This document shows positions 16,703 through 25,206 of a DNA stretch of 64,000 bases, piece after piece. The notes under the pieces were generated by a model. It was not told where the DNA came from. It was given only the letters and a program-made list of their open reading frames with translations, and searched no databases. This DNA comes from Mediterranea sp. An20 (GTDB lineage: Bacteria; Bacteroidota; Bacteroidia; Bacteroidales; Bacteroidaceae): the NCBI RefSeq assembly GCF_002160055.1, contig NZ_NFJV01000009.1:62001-126000 (forward strand), given 5' to 3'. The number at the start of each line of letters is the position of its first letter. The first letter of the stretch is position 1. Made by a program: the position numbers and the translations under genes.

Positions 16703-18118
16703 TTATTTTAATGCGTCCAGTATGTTTTTCATTGCCAATATCAGATTCTCTTTGTTCTCTTTTTGTACAGAATCCTGTATATTCTGCAATTCTTCCATAG
16801 TAATGGGATACTGGCAGAGTTCGTTGTACTTCTGAAAGTTTTCCTTGTCTTTTAACAACAGGTAAACTGTAGCCAGTTTCTCGTTGATGCCGATGAATTC
16901 CGGATCCATTCTTTTGGTCATCTCCAATGCTTCTTTGGCCTGTTTAATGATGCCATATTCCATGCATATGATGCCAATTTCATACCAAGTACTGGCCTTG
17001 GGGGTGTAATGGATGGCGTATCTCCAGCAGTCATAAGCTTTGTCATATTGGCTTTCCTCCAAATACATTTTGCCTTCTAAGAGATACACTTCTGAGCTTT
17101 CCGGATCATATTCATGAGCTTTCTTCCAATATTGCGTGGATTTACGCTTCTGGCCAATGTGTCGGAGGCAGAAAGCTGCGTTGGCATAAAGTGAGGAGAG
17201 AGTCACGAGAGCGTCATTCTCGTACTCATCAATGGCACGTTGTAAATATTGGTAGGCTTCCTCCCATTTTTCTTGGGCAGTTTTAGTCAATCCGATAAAT
17301 GTGTTTACAAAACTTTGGGATATGCCTCCTAAACGTGCTGTTTCTTCAAAATTTTCCATCGCCTTCTCGTCGTTTTGAAGAAAGAAATAGGCATTCCCTT
17401 TCATCAGATAGGCATCCGCAAACTCTTCGTCAGAAATAATGGCATAGTCGCAGGCTTCGATAGCCTTGTCATACTTTTGCTGGTCAAAATAACAGCGTGC
17501 CAGCCCAAACCAGTAAATGGCCGAGTAGGGGTCTTGATCTATCAGTTTGTTGTAGGTATCTTCTGCTTCCTTCATCAGTCCTTTTCCATAGTATGCATCA
17601 GCTAACACACTGAGAAAAGGTTCATCGTCTTCATAGCGTCCAATACCTGGAGAGAGCCATTCCAATGCTTTGTCTGGCTTGTTTACACTAATAAACATAT
17701 AGGCCACGTTTATCATGGTATCTATATTCTTTTTGTCCTTGATGGAATCAAGCACTTGGAGACCTTTCTGTAGTTTTTTATCCTGAATGTAAATCTGTGA
17801 TTGCAGAATCTTGGTTACAGTAAGTGACGGGTCTATCTGATTGGCTATCTGTTGGGCGATGGTTGTGTTACTGTCATCTAAATATAGATAAGCTTTTTCT
17901 ATCATCAAGGAAGTATTAGCCGGATGAAGTTTAAGTCCATAGTCCGCTATTTCAAAGGCCATATCTCTTTTTTGTCGGACGTTGTACCAGTCAGCCAAAT
18001 CAGCCAGGTCTTCTGCATCCAAGTAAATACTGCGTTGTTCGCTTCGGGCATGCTCATAAGAGTTTGCCATGTCCTGTAATTCTTTCTCACGTCCAGACAA
18101 AAAATTCTTTTTATTCAT
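16703..18118 (-). CDS. Tetratricopeptide repeat protein
   Basis: 471 residues, almost entirely TPR-like helical pairs, for example AYYGKGLMKEAEDTYNKLID, IYWFGLARCYFDQQKYDKAI and VYLLEGKMYLEESQYDKAYD. There is no signal peptide, so it is probably cytoplasmic. TPR arrays act as protein-binding scaffolds; the partner is not evident. It is downstream of glnS on the same strand, separated by 133 nt with a hairpin. Confidence 0.85.
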   Translation of the reverse strand: MNKKNFLSGREKELQDMANSYEHARSEQRSIYLDAEDLADLADWYNVRQKRDMAFEIADYGLKLHPANTSLMIEKAYLYLDDSNTTIAQQIANQIDPSLTVTKILQSQIYIQDKKLQKGLQVLDSIKDKKNIDTMINVAYMFISVNKPDKALEWLSPGIGRYEDDEPFLSVLADAYYGKGLMKEAEDTYNKLIDQDPYSAIYWFGLARCYFDQQKYDKAIEACDYAIISDEEFADAYLMKGNAYFFLQNDEKAMENFEETARLGGISQSFVNTFIGLTKTAQEKWEEAYQYLQRAIDEYENDALVTLSSLYANAAFCLRHIGQKRKSTQYWKKAHEYDPESSEVYLLEGKMYLEESQYDKAYDCWRYAIHYTPKASTWYEIGIICMEYGIIKQAKEALEMTKRMDPEFIGINEKLATVYLLLKDKENFQKYNELCQYPITMEELQNIQDSVQKENKENLILAMKNILDALK

Positions 18119-18167
18119 AGTGGTATGATTTCTTAAAGTCCGAAAAAGGCTGTTTAGAGCATATTGA

Positions 18168-18210
18168 GAGGAAGTCTGAGAGATTTAAAGTGTTCTCTTT
18201 TAACTTCCTC
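18168..18210 (-). terminator. Hairpin between glnS and the TPR gene
   Basis: Arms GAGGAAGT (18168-18175) and ACTTCCTC (18203-18210) with an inner AGAGA/TCTCT stem. There is no strong T tract, so it may be a terminator or a processing site. Confidence 0.4.
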
Positions 18211-18251
18211 ACACCTATGCCAAGGGCGTTTTGCAGACTTGGTTTACTTAT

Positions 18252-19991
18252 TTATTTGTTTATTTTTCCCCATGTATCTTTCAATCCTACGGTGCGGTTG
18301 AATACCATCTTTTGGGGAGTGGAGTCTTTGTCTACATTGAAATAGCCGATGCGTTGGAACTGTAGGTAAGTCAACGGTTTCATGTCCTGCACGAACTTCT
18401 CTACATAGCAGCAGGGTAAGATTTGCAGGGAGTCAGGGTTGATGATTTCCTTCATGGCTGTCAATGCATCGCAGTTTTTCTCTTCGCGGATGGAGGCCAG
18501 TGCATCGCGCGGGTTTTCTACCTTCCACAACCGGTCATAGAGACGTACTTCGGCTTTCAGGCAATGTGCGCAACTTACCCAATGCAGCGTTCCTTTTACT
18601 TTGCGGTTGGCTTCGGGCATGCCGCTTCGTGTATTCGGGTCGTATTCGCAATAGACTTCTTCTATTTCGCCAGCCTCATTTTTCTTGCATCCAGTACATT
18701 TTACGATATAGGCATTTTTTAGGCGTACTTCCTGCCCCGGTGTCATGCGGAAGTATTTCTTGGGGGCCACTTCCATGAAGTCGTCGCGCTCCATCCAAAG
18801 TTCACGGCTGAACTCAATGAGGTGGGTACCTTCTTCAGGGCGTTCGGGATTGTTGATGGCTTCCAGTTCTTCCACTTGGTTCTCGGGATAGTTGGTGATG
18901 ATGAGTTTCACGGGGTTAAGTACAGCCGAAACACGGGTTGCACGCTCGTTGAGGTCTTCACGCACGGCACTTTCCAGCAGAGCAAACTCATTGAGAGCAT
19001 CGTAGGTTGTGTAGCCTATCTTGTCAATAAACTTGTGAATGGACTCGGGTGAGTAGCCGCGGCGTCGGAAACCACAGAGGGTCGGCATACGGGGATCATC
19101 CCAACCGCTAACAAGACCTTCTTTGACCAGCGTCAATAGGTTGCGTTTACTCATCAGCGTGTAGCTTAGATTCAGTTTGTTGAACTCATACTGGCGAGGA
19201 CGGTTATCATCCAAGTCCTTGCCTTCTTTCAACCAGTCCACGAAAAGGTCATATAAGGGGCGGTGTACCACAAACTCCAAGGTACACAGCGAGTGGGTTA
19301 CACCTTCGAAAAAGTCGCTTTGCCCATGGGCGAAGTCATACATCGGGTAGGCTTTCCACTTGGTGCCGGTGCGGTGGTGTGGATGTTTTACAACGCGATA
19401 GATGATAGGGTCGCGGAAGTGCATGTTGGGATTAGCCATGTCTATCTTGGCACGGAGCACCATAGCGCCTTCCTCTATTTCGCCACTGTTCATCTTTTGG
19501 AAAAGTTCCAGATTCTCTTCGATGGGGCGGTTTCGGTAGGGGCTTTCTACGCCAGGTTGAGTGGGAGTACCTTTCTGGGCGGCAATCTGCTCCGAAGTCT
19601 GTTCATCAATATAAGCTTTTCCTTCCTTGATGAGGCGTACGGCAAAATCCCACAACTGCTGAAAATAATCAGAAGCGTAGTATTCATGTCCCCATTGGTA
19701 GCCTAACCAGCGGATGTCTTCTTTAATAGCCTCTACGTATTCAACATCTTCTTTGGTCGGGTTAGTATCGTCGAAGCGCAGGTTGCATACTCCACCGTGG
19801 GCGGCTGCTATGCCAAAGTCCAGACAGATGGCCTTGGCGTGTCCAATGTGCAGGTAACCATTGGGTTCAGGCGGAAATCGAGTTTGCACCCGTCCGCCGT
19901 TTTTCCCTTCCTTCAGGTCGTTCTCTACTATTTGTTCGATGAAGTTCAAGCTCTTCTTTTCGCTTGTTTCTTCAGTTTTCATTTCTGCCAT
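18252..19991 (-). CDS. glnS: Glutamine--tRNA ligase
   Basis: 579 residues from MAEMKTEETS; a longer in-frame start 9 codons upstream is possible but adds nothing conserved. Class I synthetase: the HIGH motif is H48-I-G-H51 in PNGYLHIGHAKA, and the KMSKS equivalent is LMSKRN, as in other GlnRS. The anticodon-binding beta-barrels follow (SRELWMERDDFMEV, FRMTPGQEVRLKNAYIV). Four Cys in CTGCKK and CAHC lie in the C-terminal half. The -7 element TATTTTTG at 20018-20025 lies in the gap after pstS. Confidence 0.96.
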   Translation of the reverse strand: MAEMKTEETSEKKSLNFIEQIVENDLKEGKNGGRVQTRFPPEPNGYLHIGHAKAICLDFGIAAAHGGVCNLRFDDTNPTKEDVEYVEAIKEDIRWLGYQWGHEYYASDYFQQLWDFAVRLIKEGKAYIDEQTSEQIAAQKGTPTQPGVESPYRNRPIEENLELFQKMNSGEIEEGAMVLRAKIDMANPNMHFRDPIIYRVVKHPHHRTGTKWKAYPMYDFAHGQSDFFEGVTHSLCTLEFVVHRPLYDLFVDWLKEGKDLDDNRPRQYEFNKLNLSYTLMSKRNLLTLVKEGLVSGWDDPRMPTLCGFRRRGYSPESIHKFIDKIGYTTYDALNEFALLESAVREDLNERATRVSAVLNPVKLIITNYPENQVEELEAINNPERPEEGTHLIEFSRELWMERDDFMEVAPKKYFRMTPGQEVRLKNAYIVKCTGCKKNEAGEIEEVYCEYDPNTRSGMPEANRKVKGTLHWVSCAHCLKAEVRLYDRLWKVENPRDALASIREEKNCDALTAMKEIINPDSLQILPCCYVEKFVQDMKPLTYLQFQRIGYFNVDKDSTPQKMVFNRTVGLKDTWGKINK

Positions 19992-20017
19992 AATGCTGAT
20001 TCTTTCGTATTCTGGCA

Positions 20018-20025
20018 CAAAAATA
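20018..20025 (-). promoter_or_regulatory. -7 element for glnS
   Basis: TATTTTTG on the minus strand, 26 nt upstream of the glnS ATG. Confidence 0.4.
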
Positions 20026-20045
20026 CGATTATTTTCCGGATTTTC

Positions 20046-20873
20046 TTATTTCACCGGGATATATCCGCTTTTTTTAATGATTTCCTGTCCTTCTGTCGAG
20101 AGAATGAACTTCATGAGTGGAGTTACCTTCTCGGTATCGTCGGCATTATAATAATAGTATAATGGGCGTACGATAGGGTAGGTTTTGTTGATGGCGTTCT
20201 CCAGCGTAGGGGTAGCAAAGTGTTCACCGTCGTAGGATATGGCCAGTGTTTTGATGCGGTGCGACACATAAGCCAGACCTACGTAGCCAATGGCTCCTTT
20301 GGTTTGGCTCACCGATTGTATGATAGCGCCGGTGGCTGGCATGGAGAGGCTGCTACTCATGTAGTTCTTATTCTTCAGCACGCTTTCCTTGAAGAATTCA
20401 TAAGTGCCCGAAGAAGTCTCACGAGAGTAGACTACGATTTTACGGTCTTCGCCGCCCACTTCTTTCCAGTTCGTGATTTTTCCGCGGAAGATGCCTTCCA
20501 ACTGTTCGCGGGTCAGCTGTCTGACAGGATTAGAAGGATGCACTACAACGGCCAATGCGTCGTAGGCGATGATTGCCTCTACCAAATCTTCTCCGGCTGT
20601 TTTGGCTTTCATCTTTTCGCTGAACTTGATAGAACGCGAGGCCATGGCAATGTCAGTTGTCTTGTCCAATAGGGCGGAGATGCCTACGCCGCTTCCGCCT
20701 CCGGTGACAGTAACGCGGGCATTGGGATTGATTTCCATGAATTGTTCGGCTGTTTGTTGTGCGATGGGCAGCACTGTATCACTGCCTTTGATGCGTTGCG
20801 CATTCATCTTCACCTGGGTTCCCGCAAGCAGGAATCCGAGCACGAGGAAAAGGGTAGTTCTCATTTGTCTCAT
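20046..20873 (-). CDS. pstS: Phosphate ABC transporter substrate-binding protein
   Basis: 275 residues from MRQMRTTLFLVLGFLLAG, a Sec signal peptide. The open frame extends 53 codons farther upstream without a stop, but that part lacks conserved features and would bury the signal peptide. Phosphate-binding segments are present: KGSDTVLP, TGGGSGVGISALLD, DIAMASR, and YSRETSSGTYEFF. It delivers phosphate to PstCAB. It is divergent from pstC across a 367-nt region with phosphate-box-like repeats. Residues 133-144 (ITNWKEVGGEDR) recur exactly in PstC. Confidence 0.93.
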   Translation of the reverse strand: MRQMRTTLFLVLGFLLAGTQVKMNAQRIKGSDTVLPIAQQTAEQFMEINPNARVTVTGGGSGVGISALLDKTTDIAMASRSIKFSEKMKAKTAGEDLVEAIIAYDALAVVVHPSNPVRQLTREQLEGIFRGKITNWKEVGGEDRKIVVYSRETSSGTYEFFKESVLKNKNYMSSSLSMPATGAIIQSVSQTKGAIGYVGLAYVSHRIKTLAISYDGEHFATPTLENAINKTYPIVRPLYYYYNADDTEKVTPLMKFILSTEGQEIIKKSGYIPVK

Positions 20874-21070
20874 TGGTTTAAGTAGGGTTAATGAACGTCC
20901 GATGCAGGCATAGGCGAAATTCGGATTCAAGGTAACTCTGTCAGGGGTGAATCTCTGATTTCCAAACTTAGGATTCATTAGCTCCAAACTCTGGGAATAA
21001 GTCGGGGAAGATACCTTACGGTCTCCGTCCATACGCCCGTTGACCCACTACGGATATTCGGTTGCGTGTG

Positions 21071-21105
21071 CAAAGTAAGTGATTAGATATTACATCTTCT
21101 TTACA
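21071..21105 (-). promoter_or_regulatory. pstS promoter with two TTACA boxes
   Basis: A -7-like element TTACTTTG (minus strand, 21071-21078) lacks a -33 TTTG. Instead, two TTACA boxes on the plus strand at 21090-21094 and 21101-21105, spaced 11 bp, occupy the -33 area. This resembles PhoB/PhoP direct-repeat boxes, which are also 11 bp apart. It implies activator-dependent transcription. Confidence 0.55.
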
Positions 21106-21125
21106 AAACCGCATTATGGGTGGAA

Positions 21126-21153
21126 TGTAACACGAATGTAACAAGTATGTAAC
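21126..21153 (+). promoter_or_regulatory. Three TGTAAC boxes upstream of pstC
   Basis: TGTAAC at 21126-21131, 21137-21142 and 21148-21153, exactly 11 bp apart. Read on the minus strand they are GTTACA, close to the TTAACA/TTTACA repeats of Bacillus PhoP boxes. They point toward pstC, whose -7-like TTTCTTTG is at 21197-21204 without a -33 TTTG. Confidence 0.6.
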
Positions 21154-21240
21154 ACATCTTTCAAGTCTCAGACACATTCCCTTAATATGTAAACTCTTTC
21201 TTTGCATCCGGAAAAATCAACCTTTTTACAAGAAAAAGAT

Positions 21241-22434
21241 ATGAAGAATGTATTGGAAAAGATTGTTGCCGGGATATTGACGTGCAGCGGCTTTGTGACG
21301 AGTCTGACCATTGTACTCATCGTGCTGTTCCTCTTCTCGGAGGCATTAGGACTGTTTGGAAGCAAGGTTATTGAAGAGGGCTACGTGTTGGCTCTGAACA
21401 AAGAAAATGTGGTAGATGAACTTTCTCCCCAGGAAATCAAAGATATTTTTGACGAGGAAATCACCAACTGGAAAGAGGTGGGGGGAGAGGATAGGCCCAT
21501 CAAACTCTTCCGTCTGGAGGATGTGACTTCGTATTTTACGGAGGAACAATTGGGGGCAGCGTATGAGAATGCCGGTGCCTGCATTACTTCGCTGATTGAA
21601 AGCACACCGGGCATCATAGCTTTCATACCCGAACAGTTTGTTGTGCATCCCGACCAGGTGCATCTGGTGAAGGACAATACTATTTCAGTGAAAGACGTGT
21701 TTGCCGGTGCCGAGTGGTTCCCTACGGCAACGCCTGCGCCTCAGTTCGGTTTTCTGCCGCTGATTACGGGTACGTTATGGGTTAGTTTCTTTGCCATTCT
21801 TTTTGCCTTGCCCTTTGGTTTGGCTGTGGCTATCTATATGTCTGAAGTTGCCAACCATAAGGTAAGAAATATGCTGAAGCCTGTTATCGAGTTGTTGAGC
21901 GGCATTCCTTCCGTAGTCTACGGTTTCTTCGGTTTGATAGTCATTGTGCCGTTCTTGCAGAAGTTTTTCGACCTGCCCGTGGGCGAGAGTGGTCTGGCCG
22001 GCGCCTTGGTGCTGGCTATCATGGCGTTGCCCACCATCATTACGGTGACAGAAGATGCCATGCGCAATTGTCCTCGCGCCATGCGTGAAGCCAGTTTGGC
22101 ATTGGGTGCTTCGCATTGGCAGACCATCTATAAAGTAGTGATTCCTTATTCTATTTCCGGCATCACATCGGGTGTTGTGTTGGGTATCGGTCGCGCCGTG
22201 GGCGAGACAATGGCAGTGCTCATGGTGACAGGTAATGCTGCAGTCATTCCCCATAGCATTCTGGAACCCCTGCGCACCATTCCTGCCACCATTGCTGCCG
22301 AACTGGGCGAGGCACCGGCCGGCGGAGCACATTATGGTGCCCTGTTCATGTTGGGCGTAGTGCTGTTCTTCATCAGTCTGCTCATCAACTTCACTGTCGA
22401 AGCCGTATCGGCCAAGCAGCGTAGGGGACGCTAA
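21241..22434 (+). CDS. pstC: Phosphate ABC transporter permease PstC with periplasmic insert
   Basis: 397 residues from MKNVLEKIVAG, longer than typical PstC (about 310). The first membrane helix (about 14-36) is followed by a roughly 130-residue extracytoplasmic insert (about 40-168). Its residues 74-85, ITNWKEVGGEDR, are identical to PstS 133-144, and ESTPGIIAFIPEQFV resembles the PstS segment TKGAIGYVGLAYV. The permease core then follows, with the conserved EAA-type loop AMREASLALGASHWQTIYKVV (split) and GRAVGETMAVLMVTGN. It forms the channel with PstA. First gene of pstC-pstA-pstB-phoU. Confidence 0.93.
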   Translation: MKNVLEKIVAGILTCSGFVTSLTIVLIVLFLFSEALGLFGSKVIEEGYVLALNKENVVDELSPQEIKDIFDEEITNWKEVGGEDRPIKLFRLEDVTSYFTEEQLGAAYENAGACITSLIESTPGIIAFIPEQFVVHPDQVHLVKDNTISVKDVFAGAEWFPTATPAPQFGFLPLITGTLWVSFFAILFALPFGLAVAIYMSEVANHKVRNMLKPVIELLSGIPSVVYGFFGLIVIVPFLQKFFDLPVGESGLAGALVLAIMALPTIITVTEDAMRNCPRAMREASLALGASHWQTIYKVVIPYSISGITSGVVLGIGRAVGETMAVLMVTGNAAVIPHSILEPLRTIPATIAAELGEAPAGGAHYGALFMLGVVLFFISLLINFTVEAVSAKQRRGR

Positions 22435-22472
22435 TCATTAATCGTGACTAACCTTATACACATATATATATT

Positions 22473-23333
22473 ATGGTAAGCAAGAAACATTTGACACAGA
22501 AAATTGCATTCGGCCTGTTCCGTCTGCTTAGCCTGAGTGTGGTGGTGATTCTTTTCGCCATCCTGGGCTTTATCATATTCAAAGGTATCGGAGTGATTAA
22601 TTGGGATTTCCTTACGACAGCTCCCAAGGATGGTATGACTGCCGGCGGCATTTGGCCTGCTATTGTCGGTACCTTCTGGCTGATGGTGGGCAGTGCTCTC
22701 TTTGCCTTTCCGGTCGGTGTGATGAGCGGTATCTATATGAACGAATATGCCCCCAAGGGCTGGATAGTGCGCTTCATCCGCGTAATGACCAATAATCTGA
22801 GCGGTATTCCATCCATCGTATTCGGATTGTTCGGCATGGCATTGTTTGTCAACTATCTTGGTTTTGGCGATAGTATTCTGGCAGGTTCTCTCACACTGGG
22901 CTTGTTGGCTCTTCCGCTTGTCATCCGTACTACCGAAGAAGCTTTGAAAGCCATTCCCGATAGTATGCGTGAGGGAAGCCGGGCACTGGGAGCTACCAAG
23001 TTGCAGACCATTTGGCACGTCATACTCCCTATGGGTATGCCCAATATTATTACCGGACTTATTCTGGCTCTGGGACGTGTGTCGGGCGAAACGGCTCCCA
23101 TCCTCTTCACTTGTGCTGCTTACTTCCTGCCTCAGTTGCCCGGCAGCATCTTCGACCAGTGCATGGCCTTGCCCTACCATTTGTATGTCATCTCTACCAG
23201 TGGTACAGACCTCGATGCACAACTTCCCATCGCATACGGCACAGCTTTGGTATTGATAGTTATCATTCTTTTTGTAAATTTGCTGGCGAATGCGCTGCGT
23301 AAGTATTTTGAGAAGAAGATTAAAACGAATTGA
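22473..23333 (+). CDS. pstA: Phosphate ABC transporter permease PstA
   Basis: 286 residues with six membrane helices. Typical PstA segments are GGIWPAIVGTFWLM, GIYMNEYAPKGW, NNLSGIPSIVFGLFG and the coupling loop SMREGSRALGATKLQTIW, then GRVSGETAPILFTC. It pairs with PstC in the membrane and contacts PstB. It starts 38 nt after pstC and 23 nt before pstB. Confidence 0.96.
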   Translation: MVSKKHLTQKIAFGLFRLLSLSVVVILFAILGFIIFKGIGVINWDFLTTAPKDGMTAGGIWPAIVGTFWLMVGSALFAFPVGVMSGIYMNEYAPKGWIVRFIRVMTNNLSGIPSIVFGLFGMALFVNYLGFGDSILAGSLTLGLLALPLVIRTTEEALKAIPDSMREGSRALGATKLQTIWHVILPMGMPNIITGLILALGRVSGETAPILFTCAAYFLPQLPGSIFDQCMALPYHLYVISTSGTDLDAQLPIAYGTALVLIVIILFVNLLANALRKYFEKKIKTN

Positions 23334-23356
23334 TAAATCATTAATCTGAAAATAAG

Positions 23357-24109
23357 ATGAATAAAATCGAGACGCACGATGTCAACTTCTGGTATGGTGA
23401 CTTCCATGCTCTAAAAGGCATCAGCATGAACATTGAAGAAAAATCGGTGGTGGCCTTTATCGGTCCCTCAGGTTGCGGCAAGTCAACTTTCTTGCGCCTG
23501 CTCAACCGTATGAACGACTTGATTCCGAACATACGCCTTGAAGGGCAAATACTCATCGACGGTCAGGATATCTATGCTAAAAACGTGCAAGTAGATGAGT
23601 TGCGCAAGAATGTAGGCATGGTCTTTCAGCGTCCCAATCCTTTCCCGAAAAGCATCTTTGAGAACGTAGCCTACGGTCTTCGTGTGAACGGTGTAAAGGA
23701 TGAAAGTTTTATCCGCCAGCGTGTAGAAGAAACATTGAAAGGAGCAGCTTTGTGGGATGAAGTGAAAGACAAACTGAAAGTGTCGGCCTATGCCCTTTCC
23801 GGTGGCCAGCAACAACGTCTGTGCATTGCCCGTGCCATGGCCGTTTCTCCTTCGGTATTGCTTATGGACGAGCCGGCTTCGGCTCTCGACCCCATTTCTA
23901 CGGCTAAAGTGGAGGAACTTATCCACGAACTGAAGAAAGATTATACCATTGTCATCGTAACGCACAACATGCAGCAAGCCGCCCGTGTGAGCGACCGTAC
24001 AGCTTTCTTTTATATGGGAGAAATGGTGGAAATTGGCGATACGAAGACTATCTTTACCAATCCGGTGAAGCAGGAAACGCAGAATTATATTACAGGACGA
24101 TTCGGGTAA
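23357..24109 (+). CDS. pstB: Phosphate ABC transporter ATPase PstB
   Basis: 250 residues, the usual length. Walker A GPSGCGKS is at residues 36-43, the Q-loop is in [17 protein letters not shown] (a PstB hallmark), the signature is LSGGQQQRL and Walker B is [11 protein letters not shown] with the switch His in VTHNMQQA. It powers phosphate import through PstCA and, with PhoU, signals phosphate status. Confidence 0.97.
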   Translation: MNKIETHDVNFWYGDFHALKGISMNIEEKSVVAFIGPSGCGKSTFLRLLNRMNDLIPNIRLEGQILIDGQDIYAKNVQVDELRKNVGMVFQRPNPFPKSIFENVAYGLRVNGVKDESFIRQRVEETLKGAALWDEVKDKLKVSAYALSGGQQQRLCIARAMAVSPSVLLMDEPASALDPISTAKVEELIHELKKDYTIVIVTHNMQQAARVSDRTAFFYMGEMVEIGDTKTIFTNPVKQETQNYITGRFG

Positions 24110-24169
24110 GAAAGTCCTTTCTGTTTCTCCCGGCGATTATTAAGAATAACACATTAAATTCATACGATT

Positions 24170-24868
24170 ATGGTGAAATTTATAGAATCTGAACTCGTCT
24201 TGCTGAAGAAAGAAATAGACGAGATGTGGACATTGGTTTATAACCAGTTGGAGCGTGCTGGTGATTCTGTGCTGACTTCTGACCGCGAGTTGGCCCAGCA
24301 GGTACGTGTGTGCGAGCGTCGTGTCAATGCTTTCGAGCTGAAGATTGACAGCGATGTAGAAGACATTATAGCTCTCTACAATCCCGTGGCCATTGACTTG
24401 CGTTTTGTGTTAGCCATGCTGAAGATAAACAACGATTTGGAGCGTTTGGGTGACTTTGCCGAAGGTATTGCCCGCTTTACCCTCAACACGGTGGATTTCG
24501 ATGTTGATCCGGATTTGCTGGAGCGTCTGCGTCTGAAGGAAATGATTGCGCAAGTGCTTTCGATGTTGGAGTTGGCCAAACGGGCTCTGCAGGAAGAAAA
24601 CCAGGAATTGGCTATTTCTGTTTTCGACAAAGACAATTTGTTGGATCAAATCAATGCCGAGGCACCGGTTATTCTGGAAAAATACATTGCCGAGCATCCG
24701 GATCATGTCCGTTATTGCTTGGAGTTGATAAGCGTTCTCCGCAAATTAGAGCGTTCTGGCGACCATATCACCAATATAGCTGAAGAAATTGTCTTTTTCA
24801 TTGATGCCAAGGTGTTGAAACATAGTGGGAGAGTGTACGAAGGCTATCCTAAAGAAGATAAAGAGTAA
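24170..24868 (+). CDS. phoU: Phosphate signaling regulator PhoU
   Basis: 232 residues, an all-helical protein of two three-helix bundles. The metal-binding motif appears in each half: LKINNDLERLGDFAEGIA near residue 85 and LRKLERSGDHITNIAEEI near 190. PhoU links the Pst transporter to the phosphate sensor kinase and restrains uptake. It closes the pst operon. No two-component phoBR genes are in the window. Confidence 0.96.
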   Translation: MVKFIESELVLLKKEIDEMWTLVYNQLERAGDSVLTSDRELAQQVRVCERRVNAFELKIDSDVEDIIALYNPVAIDLRFVLAMLKINNDLERLGDFAEGIARFTLNTVDFDVDPDLLERLRLKEMIAQVLSMLELAKRALQEENQELAISVFDKDNLLDQINAEAPVILEKYIAEHPDHVRYCLELISVLRKLERSGDHITNIAEEIVFFIDAKVLKHSGRVYEGYPKEDKE

Positions 24869-24904
24869 AAAAGGGGAAAGATAATTTTTAGGATAAGTGG
24901 CAGA

Positions 24905-24936
24905 AATTCCAGAAATAAAATCGACTTCTGGTTTTA
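24905..24936 (+). terminator. Possible terminator after phoU
   Basis: CCAGAA (24909-24914) and TTCTGG (24926-24931) followed by TTTT, 40 nt after the phoU stop. Confidence 0.45.
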
Positions 24937-25025
24937 GAAAATCTTTGTAAATGTAGAAAAACTCTACGACTTTTTAATAAAATCAAATAATTTCTCAAAA
25001 ATGTGTTATAGGACATGTTTTTTTA

Positions 25026-25058
25026 TTTGGTTAGTCACTTCAAAAGAGCCTATATTTG
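25026..25058 (+). promoter_or_regulatory. Consensus promoter of the small RNA candidate
   Basis: TTTG (25026-25029), a 21-bp spacer and TATATTTG (25051-25058), one of the best matches to the Bacteroidetes consensus in this window. Transcription should start near 25064. Confidence 0.65.
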
Positions 25059-25063
25059 CACCG

Positions 25064-25153
25064 TTATCCTGAAAACAATCTTTTTACCTTAAAAAAAACT
25101 AATACCTATTGAAGACTGAAAACGGAGGCTTTGTGAAAAGCTTCCGTTTTTTG
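25064..25153 (+). ncRNA. Candidate small RNA upstream of ribE
   Basis: A unit of about 90 nt bounded by the promoter at 25026-25058 and a strong terminator hairpin at 25119-25152. It contains no ATG-initiated open frame. ribE has its own promoter just downstream, so this is not simply the ribE leader. The first half is A/U-rich and unstructured, a layout common for base-pairing sRNAs. No family match is claimed. Confidence 0.5.
25119..25152 (+). terminator. Terminator of the small RNA candidate
   Basis: AACGGAGGCTT (25121-25131) pairs with AAGCTTCCGTT (25138-25148) with one G-U, followed by six T. Confidence 0.75.
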
Positions 25154-25183
25154 TTATAGATTCCCAAGGCTTTTGTATCTTTG
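25150..25183 (+). promoter_or_regulatory. ribE promoter
   Basis: TTTG (25150-25153) lies in the T tract of the preceding terminator; TATCTTTG is at 25176-25183 after a 22-bp spacer. The leader is about 17 nt, too short for an FMN riboswitch. Confidence 0.55.
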
Positions 25184-25206
25184 TCCCGAGTTTAAAGTTT
25201 ACAGTT

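Noticed and set aside
20874..21032. 53-codon N-terminal extension of PstS
   Set aside because: It is in frame but would place an internal signal peptide at residue 54; no conserved features.
25150..25206. FMN riboswitch in front of ribE
   Set aside because: The predicted leader is under 30 nt, far too short, and no RFN element is visible in the upstream 300 nt.
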